A DNA stretch of 12,265 nucleotides from JACMNW01 sp031402355 (GCA_031402355.1 JANNSG010000178.1:1-12265); one strand, 5' to 3'; positions 1-6,885 are shown, counted from the first letter of the stretch. Numbers and translations are program-made. The notes: a model not told the origin generated them from the sequence alone.

Positions 1-618
1 GTCAAGGTGATCGGCGCCGGTATTGGCAGGACGGGGACACATTCCCTTATGACCGCGCTGGGTCACCTTGGGCTTGGTCCCTGCCATCACATGGAAGAGG
101 TATTGCACGATATGGGGCGGCAGGTGCCTTTGTGGCAGGCCGCGGTGGACGGGCGTCCTGACTGGGCCGCGATCTACAAGGGTTATGCCTGTGCGGTGGA
201 CTGGCCAACGGCGACATTTTTCCGGGAACTTCATCAGGTCTATCCAAAGGCAAAATTCATTCTGACGGTGCGCTCGACACAAAGCTGGGTCGAAAGCTTT
301 TCGGAAACGATCTACAAGGCGCTTGCGGGTCGGGCACATGCACCAGACGCAAAACAGGCGTGGCTGACAATGTGCGCGGGCGTCATAGCAAAAGCGGGCA
401 TTGTCGAGGGGATGAATTCGGCGGCTTTGGCGGTGGCGTTTGAAGCGCATTTGGCGGCAGTAAAAGCCGCCATTCCATCGGATCGACTGCTGGTGTTTCA
501 GGTGAAAGACGGTTGGGAACCACTGTGCGATTTCCTTGGCCTGCAGGTTCCGGCCATGAATTTTCCGCACACCAATGACCGGGCAGAATTCTGGGACCTG
601 ATCGAAGGCAAAAAATGA
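1..618 (+). CDS. Sulfotransferase family protein (Sulfotransfer_4 type), 5'-truncated by window edge
   Basis: The frame is open from base 1, reading VKVIGAGIGRTGTHSL, and stops with TGA at 616-618. A GTG at position 7 sits inside the conserved first strand, so the true start is probably a few codons before the window. The family transfers a sulfuryl group from PAPS to an acceptor. Visible signatures are the N-terminal P-loop-like GxGRTGT that binds the 5'-phosphosulfate end of PAPS, then CHHMEEV, a VDWPTATFF segment, YPKAKFILTVR (the 3'-phosphate-binding region), and near the C-terminus GWEPLCDFLG followed by FPHTND. This order is typical of Sulfotransfer_4 (PF17784). About 205 residues are present, close to the usual size. 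The acceptor cannot be inferred. It is not closely similar to the second sulfotransferase at 2529-3425, so the two are not a recent duplication. The next gene on the same strand begins 69 bases downstream. Confidence 0.85.
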   Translation, partial: VKVIGAGIGRTGTHSLMTALGHLGLGPCHHMEEVLHDMGRQVPLWQAAVDGRPDWAAIYKGYACAVDWPTATFFRELHQVYPKAKFILTVRSTQSWVESFSETIYKALAGRAHAPDAKQAWLTMCAGVIAKAGIVEGMNSAALAVAFEAHLAAVKAAIPSDRLLVFQVKDGWEPLCDFLGLQVPAMNFPHTNDRAEFWDLIEGKK

Positions 619-645
619 TCGCCGCCTTGTCCATGCAACCACTGA

Positions 646-683
646 CCCTCGCCGTGATGCCTTGCGGATGCGTGGCGTGAGGG
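646..683 (+). other. Imperfect inverted repeat before the cyclase gene
   Basis: CCCTC at 646-650 can pair with GAGGG at 679-683, and GCC at 651-653 with GGC at 674-676, leaving a two-base bulge. The 3' arm contains the purine-rich stretch next to the ATG at 688. If it folds, the structure would occlude the ribosome binding site of the cyclase gene. There is no T-tract, so it is not a good terminator for the upstream gene. This is a weak, purely structural observation. Confidence 0.25.
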
Positions 684-687
684 CCTG

Positions 688-2451
688 ATGACTGAACACC
701 GCAAACTCGCGGCCATCCTTGCTGCCGATGTCGTGGGGTTTAGCCGCATGGTGGGGGCGGACGAAGACCGCATATTGGCACGGCTGCGCACCCTGCGCAG
801 TGACGTCATCGACCCCACCATTGACCTGCACAAGGGCCGGGTGGTCAAGCGGATGGGCGACGGGGTGCTAGTGGAATTCCGGTCCGTGGTCGATGCGGTG
901 CGCTGTGCCATCGAGGTGCAGACTGCGATGATCGAACGCAACGCCGGCCTGCCCGAGGATCGCCGCATTACCTTTCGCATCGGCATTCATCTGGGTGATA
1001 TTGTCGAAGAGGCTGACGGCGATCTGATGGGCGACGGGGTGAATATCGCGGCCCGGCTGGAGGGGATCGCGGCCCCTGGTGCAATCTGCCTGTCCGAGGA
1101 CGCTTACCGGCAAGTCAAGGCGCGGCTCGATCTATTGGTGCAGGACCTCGGGCCGACCAGCCTGAAGAACATCGCTGACCCGCTGCGGGTCTATGCTTTG
1201 CAGGTGGGGGTTGCGGCCCCGGCGAAAACCGAGGTTGCGCACAGCATCGCCCTGACGGGCAAGCCGTCGATCGCCGTGCTGCCCTTCACCAACATGTCAG
1301 GCGACCCCGAACAGGAATATTTCGTGGACGGCATGGTGGAAGACATCATTACAGCGCTGTCACGCTTCAACCAACTGCTTGTCGTCGCACGCAATTCATC
1401 CTTCACCTACAAGGGCCGGGCGGTGGATATCCGGCAGGTGGCGCGCGAACTGGGCGTGCAATTCGTGCTGGAAGGCGGCGTGCGCAAGGCGGGCAACCGG
1501 CTGCGCATCACCGGGCAGCTGATCGATGCCGCCACCGGCACGCATCTGTGGGCCGAACGCTATGATGGCGGGCTGGAAGATGTCTTCGATCTGCAGGATC
1601 AGATCACGGCACAGGTGGTGGGGGCCATCGTTCCCGCGATCCGGCGCGCCGAAATCGAGGCCGCCCGTCGCAAGCCTGCAGGCAATCTTGATGCCTATGA
1701 TCTGTTCCTGCGCGCGCTGCCTCATGTCCCGGTCGTCACGCCGCAGGAAAACCAGTTGGCACTCGACTATCTGAACCAGGCCATCGCCCTTGATCCGGAC
1801 TATGCCCCCGCCCTTGGTTATGCCGCCTGGTGCCTGACGCAAAGGGTGACGCGTGGATGGCCACTTGCCTTTGCCGATGACCGGGCCATGGCGGAAACCT
1901 TTGCGAGACAGGCACTTGCGATGGCCGGGGGGGATGCGACAGCACTGGCGCTGGGCGGCTTTGCGCTCGTGGCTGCGAAGATCGACCATGCGGCCGGTCT
2001 TGAGGCCTGCCGCCGGGCGGTCAATCTGACCCCCGGTTCGGGCTTTGTCGGCACGCTTTCGGGTGCGGCGATGGTGTGGGCCAATGATCTTGACACGGCC
2101 ATTGCCGTTCTGGATCAGGCGATGGTGATCGGGTCATTGGACCCATCCTATTTCCTGATGCTGACCATGTGCGGCGCCGCCCATCTGTTCGGCGGTCGTG
2201 CCGACATTGCCGTCGGGCTGCTCGAACGAGCGGCAGCGCTCAATCCCAATTTCGACAGCTTGCAATGGGCCTTGTGCACGGCCCATACCCAGCTTGGCCG
2301 AAGGACCGAGGCGCAAACGGCGTTCGCGAGATTCAGAGCCATGGCCCCGGACGCCACGATCACCCGACTGATCAAGGAATTGCCGCTCCAGCATCCGTCG
2401 CATCTGGCGATGGTCATGGATGCCCTGCGACAGGCGGGACTGCCGGAGTAA
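688..2451 (+). CDS. Class III adenylate/guanylate cyclase with TolB-like domain and TPR-like repeats
   Basis: This 587-residue protein has three parts. Residues 1-172 are a class III nucleotidyl cyclase domain: the metal-binding aspartates are D14 (in AADVVGF) and D58 (in KRMGDGV), K54 and D112 lie where purine-selecting residues are expected, and N119 and R123 (VNIAARLE) match the transition-state pair. The K/D pair favours ATP and thus cAMP production. Residues about 194-325 begin SIAVLPFTNMSGD and match the TolB-like domain common in such fusions. Residues about 335-570 are alanine-rich paired helices resembling degenerate TPRs, including LNQAIALDPDYAPALGYAA. No signal peptide or membrane helix is visible, including in the 174-193 linker where related proteins often carry one, so it is probably cytoplasmic. 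The ATG at 688 is favoured because MTEHRKLAAILAADVVG is the usual family start and GAGGG lies at 679-683. All catalytic residues appear present. The signal sensed is unknown. Confidence 0.9.
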   Translation: MTEHRKLAAILAADVVGFSRMVGADEDRILARLRTLRSDVIDPTIDLHKGRVVKRMGDGVLVEFRSVVDAVRCAIEVQTAMIERNAGLPEDRRITFRIGIHLGDIVEEADGDLMGDGVNIAARLEGIAAPGAICLSEDAYRQVKARLDLLVQDLGPTSLKNIADPLRVYALQVGVAAPAKTEVAHSIALTGKPSIAVLPFTNMSGDPEQEYFVDGMVEDIITALSRFNQLLVVARNSSFTYKGRAVDIRQVARELGVQFVLEGGVRKAGNRLRITGQLIDAATGTHLWAERYDGGLEDVFDLQDQITAQVVGAIVPAIRRAEIEAARRKPAGNLDAYDLFLRALPHVPVVTPQENQLALDYLNQAIALDPDYAPALGYAAWCLTQRVTRGWPLAFADDRAMAETFARQALAMAGGDATALALGGFALVAAKIDHAAGLEACRRAVNLTPGSGFVGTLSGAAMVWANDLDTAIAVLDQAMVIGSLDPSYFLMLTMCGAAHLFGGRADIAVGLLERAAALNPNFDSLQWALCTAHTQLGRRTEAQTAFARFRAMAPDATITRLIKELPLQHPSHLAMVMDALRQAGLPE

Positions 2452-2472
2452 CCCTGCCCTGAGGTACGGGTG

Positions 2473-2521
2473 TCAAACCCCCAAGGCACCACCGCATCAC
2501 CGCCATTTGCGCGTTTAGTCG
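2473..2521 (-). pseudogene. Decayed duplicate of the argF 3' end (last 16 codons)
   Basis: Read on the minus strand, this stretch encodes RLNAQMAVMRWCLGGL, against RLHAQKAVMRWCLGV plus stop at the end of the intact argF (3638-3685). By hand alignment the two stretches match at 42 of 49 columns, with one single-base insertion just before the stop that destroys the termination codon. Several differences are at third codon positions (CGC/CGG, TGT/TGC, CTG/CTT), which shows that this was once coding sequence. Similarity ends at about R-L on one side and at the stop codon on the other. It lies 7 bases beyond the end of the sulfotransferase gene and in the same orientation as argF, so the two copies are direct repeats about 1.16 kb apart. 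It is too short to be functional. Confidence 0.8.
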
Positions 2522-2528
2522 ACTGCCC

Positions 2529-3425
2529 CTAGCGATTCCCCTGTTCAAGCCAGGCCCGCGCAGCTGTGTCCGGGATCAGCTCGGCAAGCCTTTCACGGTA
2601 GTTCCCAATCTCATCTGCGGAAAGTTGCCCTTGCCACTTGCCTGAACTGGCAGAGTCAAAGAAATTGCTGTCAGATTTCCAGAACCCGGTCCCGGCCACT
2701 GGCGCATAGTCTGCGGCATTGGCTTTCATGGCGCCAAAAGCTGTGGCGGCGGCTACTCTGTCTATCAAACCGTCATCAGCCTCAATCCCCGCCGCGATAG
2801 CCAAATCCTGAACAGCGCGCCTGCCGTCACGGATCATGTTGGCATAATGGAACAACTTCAAATCCGGCAGCCTGCCCGAAAGGGCGGTTTCGCAGTAATG
2901 CATCGCGACGTTTGCAAGATTGTCATTCCCGATCGCATCATGTGCCGTCGGGTCGTTGATAAAAGCCCGGATCGAACGGGCCAGAGGCCAGCCGCTCGGG
3001 TCATCCGGGTCGAGCCTAGTCATGTTTGCGGTATGCTTGCGCATTGAAAATAACAGGTCCAGCGGATGGCGATACACGGCGATGACGGTGACCCCCTCCC
3101 AAATCGGAAAGCCGTCCGCCGGGGTGTGGGTTTTCACAACGCGCCGCCCCGTCTGTGCGGCCAAAACGGCGGCAACCTCATCTGCAGGCACCCCCAGATC
3201 AGCGTCAACCCAAGGCGACAGCACCGGCACCTTCTGCGGCAACGCTGCCCCGCCATGCACCAGCATCACAAGGATCGTTTGGGTCCAGGTCGTGCCACAT
3301 TTCGGGGGCGTGCAAACAACGATGTCGCCTGCGCGCGGCACCCATGTAGTCCAGCGGTCCGGTCTGGTAAGCCCACCGCTATACCTGCGGGCCGCTGGTG
3401 CAAGGATGCGGGCAGGAGCGGTCAT
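2529..3425 (-). CDS. Sulfotransferase, classical PAPS-dependent type (Sulfotransfer_1)
   Basis: This 298-residue protein has the full signature set of cytosolic-type sulfotransferases (PF00685). PPKCGTTW at 40-47 is the 5'-phosphosulfate loop. KTHTP at 98-102 has the probable catalytic histidine H100. YRHPLDLLFSMRKH from 118 has R119 and S127 where the PAPS 3'-phosphate contacts are expected. FGAMKAN is at 230-236, and SSGKW at 260-264 stands in for the C-terminal GxxGxWK motif. Length is normal for the family. It should transfer sulfate from PAPS to a small acceptor, and nothing nearby identifies which. The ATG at 3425 has GAGG at 3432-3435, five bases upstream. The gene converges with the cyclase gene and lies between the intact end of argF and a decayed copy of that end, which suggests it was acquired as an insertion. 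It is not needed for arginine synthesis and is probably transcribed separately. Confidence 0.9.
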   Translation of the reverse strand: MTAPARILAPAARRYSGGLTRPDRWTTWVPRAGDIVVCTPPKCGTTWTQTILVMLVHGGAALPQKVPVLSPWVDADLGVPADEVAAVLAAQTGRRVVKTHTPADGFPIWEGVTVIAVYRHPLDLLFSMRKHTANMTRLDPDDPSGWPLARSIRAFINDPTAHDAIGNDNLANVAMHYCETALSGRLPDLKLFHYANMIRDGRRAVQDLAIAAGIEADDGLIDRVAAATAFGAMKANAADYAPVAGTGFWKSDSNFFDSASSGKWQGQLSADEIGNYRERLAELIPDTAARAWLEQGNR

Positions 3426-3637
3426 GGCAACCTCGTTTTGGGTGAATGGTTTTTCTGCAAAAAGGTGGTTACAATTTTATCAACTCGGCTCTGCCGACCA
3501 GGGCAACCTGTGCAACTGATCTTGCGGCATTCCACATCACTAGATGAGGATTTGGGCTTTGTCACCGACGTCTTCAGCTGTCTGGTTTCGGCACCCCAAA
3601 ATCACGACTGAACCAAAGGCTTCCGGACTTTCTGCCA
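3426..3637. other. Non-coding spacer between argF and the sulfotransferase
   Basis: These 212 bases are visibly richer in A+T than the flanking genes, especially 3430-3480. I saw no good hairpin with T-tract after argF and no clear -35/-10 pair for the downstream sulfotransferase. Overlapping open frames on the plus strand here have no family signature and look like shadows. The spacer lies inside the segment bracketed by the two argF 3'-end copies and probably arrived with the sulfotransferase. Confidence 0.5.
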
Positions 3638-3685
3638 TCAAACCCCCAGACACCAGCGCATCACCGCCTTTTGCGCGTGCAGCCG
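3638..3685 (-). repeat. Intact copy of the argF 3'-end direct repeat
   Basis: This is the functional end of argF (…RLHAQKAVMRWCLGV, stop). It pairs with the decayed copy at 2473-2521 in the same orientation; the shared block reaches from the stop codon back 16 codons. The segment 2522-3637 between the two copies holds only the sulfotransferase gene and its upstream spacer. No integrase gene lies between the copies. Confidence 0.75.
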
Positions 3686-4564
3686 GTTTTCCGCCTCGTC
3701 AAACACAACCGAATGCGGGCCGTCCATCACGGCGCTGGTCGCCTCGTCATTCCTGTGCGCGGGAAGGCAATGCATGAACAGCGCGTCGGGTTTGGCCTGC
3801 GCCATCAGCGCCTCGTTCACCTGATAGCCGCGCAACTGGTTGTGGCGGCGTTCCTTGGCAGACTCCGGATCGTGCATCGAAACCCAGGTATCCGTCACCA
3901 CCAGATCAGCGCCCTGAACCGCTTTAGCCGGATCGCGTTCCATGGTGACCCGTACCCCTTTTTCGCGTGCAAAGCCGATGGCTGCGGCTTCGGGTTCCAG
4001 CGTTTCGGGACCAGTAAAGGTGAAATCAAAGCCGAACTGCCCCGCCGCATGGATGAACGAGGTACACACGTTGTTGCCATCCCCCGCCCAGACCACTTTC
4101 TTGCCCGCAATAGGCCCATGGTGTTCTTCATAGGTCATCACATCGGCCATAATCTGGCAGGGATGCGTGCGGTTGGTCAGCCCGTTGATCACCGGAACAG
4201 TGGCATATTCCGCCATTTCCAGCAGAGTTTGTTCCTCAAAGGTGCGGATCATGATCAGATCGACATAGCGGCTTAAAACCCGCGCCGTGTCGGCAATCGT
4301 CTCGCCATGCCCTAGCTGCATTTCGCGGCCAGACAAAACCATTGTCTGCCCGCCCATCTGGCGTACCCCCACGTCAAACGACACGCGGGTGCGGGTCGAT
4401 GGTTTCTCGAAGATCAGGGCCACCATGCGGCCTGCCAGCGGTCGATCATCATCGGGCGTGCCTTTGGGGCGGCCGTTGCGGGCGGTTTTCATCGCATGGG
4501 CGGAATTCATCATGGCGCGCAAGTCGGCGGCCGAAGTGGTGTGGATATCGAGGAAGTTGTTCAT
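3638..4564 (-). CDS. argF: Ornithine carbamoyltransferase (anabolic)
   Basis: The enzyme transfers the carbamoyl group of carbamoyl phosphate to ornithine, giving citrulline in arginine synthesis, in the cytoplasm. The 308-residue product has the expected motifs: FEKPSTRTR (STRTR at 56-60, carbamoyl phosphate binding), HPCQ at 134-137, a WVSMHDPES stretch at the ornithine-binding SMG-loop position, and HCLPAHR at 265-271 with the catalytic cysteine. Length is normal for the family. The start MNNFLDIHTTSAADL is typical of alphaproteobacterial ArgF. It is the third gene of a minus-strand cluster after argD and an acetyltransferase, 58 bases after the latter. Its last 16 codons are repeated in decayed form at 2473-2521. 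Arginine enzymes next to each other support an anabolic rather than catabolic role. Confidence 0.96.
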   Translation of the reverse strand: MNNFLDIHTTSAADLRAMMNSAHAMKTARNGRPKGTPDDDRPLAGRMVALIFEKPSTRTRVSFDVGVRQMGGQTMVLSGREMQLGHGETIADTARVLSRYVDLIMIRTFEEQTLLEMAEYATVPVINGLTNRTHPCQIMADVMTYEEHHGPIAGKKVVWAGDGNNVCTSFIHAAGQFGFDFTFTGPETLEPEAAAIGFAREKGVRVTMERDPAKAVQGADLVVTDTWVSMHDPESAKERRHNQLRGYQVNEALMAQAKPDALFMHCLPAHRNDEATSAVMDGPHSVVFDEAENRLHAQKAVMRWCLGV

Positions 4565-4590
4565 TCTGTTGTCTTTCTTAGCAGGCTACT

Positions 4591-4624
4591 GGGGCTGTCT
4601 GCCCCGGACCCCGAGAGTATTTTT
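4591..4624. repeat. G/C-rich hairpin followed by GAGTATTTTT between the acetyltransferase gene and argF
   Basis: GGGGC at 4591-4595 pairs with GCCCC at 4601-4605 over a five-base loop, and is followed by GGACCCC and GAGAGTATTTTTA. The last bases overlap the stop codon of the acetyltransferase. From memory, Rhodobacteraceae genomes carry many intergenic hairpins of this pattern close to gene ends, so it may be a dispersed repeat. There is only one copy in this window, so the repeat nature is not shown here. Read on the minus strand, which is the transcribed strand, the hairpin lacks a following T-run and is unlikely to stop transcription into argF fully. Confidence 0.4.
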
Positions 4625-5132
4625 ACAAAGAAAAAGCCGGTTCAGGGTGGAAGTCCGTCACCAGAACCGGGGTGCCATCTTCGCCGGGACGAATGGCCAT
4701 ATCACGAAAGCCTGCTCGTCGGTAACAGCGCACGGCGCGTTCATTGTCCGGATCGGGGTCGATCAAAACCTCTGTCGCACCGCGCGCTATCAAGGTATTG
4801 GCATAAAGCCGCAATATCTCAGCACCATGGCCCCGCCCCAGCATATCGGGCGGGCCTACGCACATATCAACCGAATGGCTGCCATCTGGTCTATCGCCAA
4901 ACTGTGGCGCGCCCCAAGCCTGGCAGGGATAGGATTGAAGATAGGCAAAAGCTGAAGCGTCCACCAAGCCGATCTGTTGATCCATCAGCGGGTTGTCCAG
5001 ATCTTCGGTCAACAGCGCCAATTCTTCGGCAGGAACGCCCCACCATTCCCGCAGATGCGGGGTGGCGAGCCAATCCGCCATCATTGGCAGATCAGTGGCC
5101 GTGAAAGCACGCAAGGCGTAGGGGTCAGGCAT
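4623..5132 (-). CDS. GNAT-family N-acetyltransferase between argD and argF
   Basis: This is an acetyl-CoA-dependent acetyltransferase of about 169 residues. The acetyl-CoA-binding motif A is MLGRGHGAEILRLY (GRGHG about 99-103), followed by VLIDPDPDN (125-130) and the CYRRAGF segment (AGF 140-142). The overall pattern, including YLQSYPCQAWG, resembles the Acetyltransf_8/AAC(6')-like branch of GNATs, but substrate cannot be deduced and aminoglycoside resistance should not be assumed. The frame is open up to 5192, but I chose the ATG at 5132 because MPDPYALRAFTATDLP is the normal domain start. This makes it overlap the end of argD by 8 bases, which indicates translational coupling. Residues before it (MPISPRRWRGW) would be encoded within argD and look non-native. 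Its fixed position between two arginine genes suggests a link to amino acid metabolism, which is inference. Confidence 0.82.
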   Translation of the reverse strand: MPDPYALRAFTATDLPMMADWLATPHLREWWGVPAEELALLTEDLDNPLMDQQIGLVDASAFAYLQSYPCQAWGAPQFGDRPDGSHSVDMCVGPPDMLGRGHGAEILRLYANTLIARGATEVLIDPDPDNERAVRCYRRAGFRDMAIRPGEDGTPVLVTDFHPEPAFSL

Positions 5133-6303
5133 GGCTGGCCACATTGGTCGCCGCCCTATCCAACCGCGCCAACGCCTCGGCGATATCGGCATCGGGGATG
5201 TTCAACGCGGGCAGCAGGCGGATCACGTTATCTGCGGCGGCCACCGTCAGCAGGTGTTGCGCGTAGTTGGCCTTGACCACATCAATATTGGAAGCGCGGC
5301 ATTTCAACCCAAGGATCAACCCCTGCCCCCGCACGCCTTCATACACAGACGGATGCGTGGCAACCAAGCCTTCCAGCCCTTGGCGGAACAGCGCCCCTTT
5401 GCGGGCAACTTCGGCCAGAAACACATCATCGCTGACCATCTCGACCACCTTCGCCCCCACGGCACAACCCAATGGGTTGCCCCCATAGGTCGATCCATGT
5501 GTGCCCGCCACCATGCCCGCAGCCGCCGCTTCAGTCGCCAGCACGGCCCCCAAAGGAAAGCCGCCGCCAATGCCCTTGGCAACCATCATGATGTCCGGCT
5601 CCACCCCCGCCCATTCATGCGCGAACAAACGCCCCGTGCGCCCCATGCCGCATTGCACCTCGTCCAAAATCATCAGCGTGCCTGTGTCATCACACAGATC
5701 GCGCAGGCCTTTCAGGCAGGCATCCGGCATCACCCGGATACCGCCTTCGCCTTGCACGGGTTCCACCAGCACGGCGCAGGTATTTTCGCTGATGGCGGCG
5801 CGCAAAGCATCATGATCACCCCAAGGCAGGATCTTGAACCCCGGCATAAGCGGGCCAAAGCCCTTGACCATCTTTTCCGCCCCGGAGGCCGCGATAGCCC
5901 CGGTGGACCGCCCATGAAACGCGCCCTCGAAGGTGATGATCTCAACCCGCTCGGGTCGCCCATGATGATACCAGTATTTCCGCGCCATCTTGATCGCCAG
6001 CTCACACGCCTCGGTACCCGAATTGGTGAAAAATACGGTTTGCGCAAAGGTCCGCTCCACCAGCAAATTCGCCAGCCGTTCCTGTTCCGGAATGCGGTAG
6101 AGGTTGGAGACATGCCACAGCTTGGCCGCCTGTTCGGTCAGCACCTGCACCAAGGCCGGGTGCGCATGGCCCAGCGCATTCACCGCGATGCCAGCGCCCA
6201 GATCGAGGTAGCGCGACCCATCTTCCGCCGTCAGCCAGGACCCCGCCCCCGACACAAAAGCCATCGGCGCACGGTTATAGGTGGGCAAAACAGACGGGAT
6301 CAT
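5125..6303 (-). CDS. argD: Acetylornithine aminotransferase (may also serve as succinyldiaminopimelate aminotransferase)
   Basis: This class III PLP-dependent aminotransferase converts N-acetylglutamate semialdehyde and glutamate to N-acetylornithine and 2-oxoglutarate. With the chosen ATG at 6303 it has 392 residues, the usual family size. Signatures are TNSGTEACE (SGTEA at 95-99, phosphate binding), FHGR at 129-132, the cofactor aspartate in LDEVQCGMGRTG (D214), and the Schiff-base lysine in MMVAKGIGGGFPLGA (K243). The frame continues upstream to a TTG at 6324, but AAGGA (plus-strand 6313-6317) lies nine bases before the ATG and the product then starts MIPSVLPTYNRAPM, which fits the family. 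It is the first gene of the minus-strand cluster argD-acetyltransferase-argF. A -35-like TTGACA and a palindrome lie upstream. Confidence 0.95.
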   Translation of the reverse strand: MIPSVLPTYNRAPMAFVSGAGSWLTAEDGSRYLDLGAGIAVNALGHAHPALVQVLTEQAAKLWHVSNLYRIPEQERLANLLVERTFAQTVFFTNSGTEACELAIKMARKYWYHHGRPERVEIITFEGAFHGRSTGAIAASGAEKMVKGFGPLMPGFKILPWGDHDALRAAISENTCAVLVEPVQGEGGIRVMPDACLKGLRDLCDDTGTLMILDEVQCGMGRTGRLFAHEWAGVEPDIMMVAKGIGGGFPLGAVLATEAAAAGMVAGTHGSTYGGNPLGCAVGAKVVEMVSDDVFLAEVARKGALFRQGLEGLVATHPSVYEGVRGQGLILGLKCRASNIDVVKANYAQHLLTVAAADNVIRLLPALNIPDADIAEALARLDRAATNVASHA

Positions 6304-6330
6304 AGGAAGCGGTCCTTGTACCAAAGCCCA

Positions 6331-6359
6331 GACCTGCCAAAGGCAGCGGGGTGTGTCAA
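6331..6359 (-). promoter_or_regulatory. Candidate promoter for argD, with an inverted repeat in the spacer
   Basis: On the minus strand a perfect TTGACA (plus 6354-6359) is followed 17 bases later by CAGGTC (6331-6336), a poor -10. Strong -35 with weak -10 elements are common in Rhodobacteraceae promoters. The short inverted repeat CTGCC-TTT-GGCAG (plus 6333-6345) lies across the spacer and -10 and could be an operator or just a chance hairpin. The distance to the argD start codon (about 28 bases from the -10) is reasonable. Confidence 0.5.
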
Positions 6360-6400
6360 CGAAAGCGAGTGGGATTTTGCGCGAAATGCGCGGGATCAGT

Positions 6401-6424
6401 CGTCAGTCGCGGTCAGCGCTGACG
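6401..6424. promoter_or_regulatory. Palindromic operator-like site upstream of argD
   Basis: The stretch contains a perfect 12-base palindrome GTCAGCGCTGAC (6412-6423), and CGTCAG at 6401-6406 repeats the left half, giving three GTCAG half-sites in 24 bases (two direct, one inverted). It lies about 42 bases upstream of the candidate argD -35. Such an arrangement is typical of a dimeric regulator site. The protein is unknown, and no regulator gene is adjacent. Confidence 0.35.
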
Positions 6425-6459
6425 TCGGGGGCGCAATAACTGGCGGGTCCGGGTGATCA

Positions 6460-6885
6460 TCGGGTACGACTAGCAGATAGCGAATGGTTTGCAAGGCGGT
6501 TTTGCCCGGTGGCCGGTTGGGGGTAGACCTGCAGGCGTGCAGCTGCTGATGGAAGCCACTCAGTCACACAGGCCAATGTCTGCTGTGCGGGACAAAGCGG
6601 TCGTTGGCGTGTTGAACATAGGGAAGTGCATGACTGCCGGGTGGGCGCCGCAACGCCAATTTTAGGCACTTTATGGGGTAACGTCCCCCGACGAAGTTCT
6701 GCTGGAGTTTGTGCAAAAGCGCCTGCCCGAGGGGGCAGTCAGGCGCTGCCCGGCGGGCTTCGCCCTTGAGTCCTGGCAAGGCTGGCGGTCTTGAACCGCT
6801 GCTATGCGGACAAACGAAGCAGACGGTCAATCAGGTTTCCGTTTTTTCTACTGTGGACGGCAGCAACCTACTATCCCAATGACCC
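6460..6885. other. Long spacer without a convincing gene; possible decayed sequence
   Basis: Between the argD upstream region and the end of the HNH nuclease gene no frame shows a recognisable domain or good start. Two overlapping minus-strand frames (6457-6669 and 6564-6830) have low-complexity, arginine- and proline-rich products that look like non-coding sequence. The block contains CTGCA/TGCAG and a strong hairpin at 6719-6746, annotated separately. From memory, phrases like CGGGACAAAGCGGTCGTTGG (6589-6608) recur as intergenic debris in roseobacter genomes, so this may be remnant sequence. I see no tRNA or other structured RNA that I can name. Confidence 0.4.
6715..6746 (-). terminator. 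Candidate Rho-independent terminator for the HNH nuclease transcript
   Basis: On the minus strand the arms GCGCCTG and CAGGCGC (plus 6719-6725 and 6740-6746) form a seven-pair G/C-rich stem, extended inward by CCC/GGG, and are directly followed by TTTT (AAAA at plus 6715-6718). It lies about 140 bases downstream of the nuclease stop codon. The T-run is short, so strength is uncertain. Confidence 0.5.

Noticed and set aside
1..3425. The two sulfotransferases as a duplicated pair flanking the cyclase
   Set aside because: They belong to different sulfotransferase families with different P-loop contexts (GRTGT versus PPKCGTTW) and do not align beyond general motifs.
3671..4276. Plus-strand open frame opposite argF
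   Set aside because: argF is unmistakable on the other strand; this frame is its mirror.
5131..6456. Long plus-strand open frame of 441 codons opposite argD
   Set aside because: The minus strand encodes an intact ArgD with all catalytic motifs; the plus-strand product is His/Arg/Gln-rich and low-complexity, typical of an antisense shadow in G+C-rich DNA.
6564..6830. Possible small minus-strand gene in the argD-HNH spacer
   Set aside because: There is no good ribosome binding site or domain; it contains the strong terminator-like hairpin and reads like non-coding sequence.
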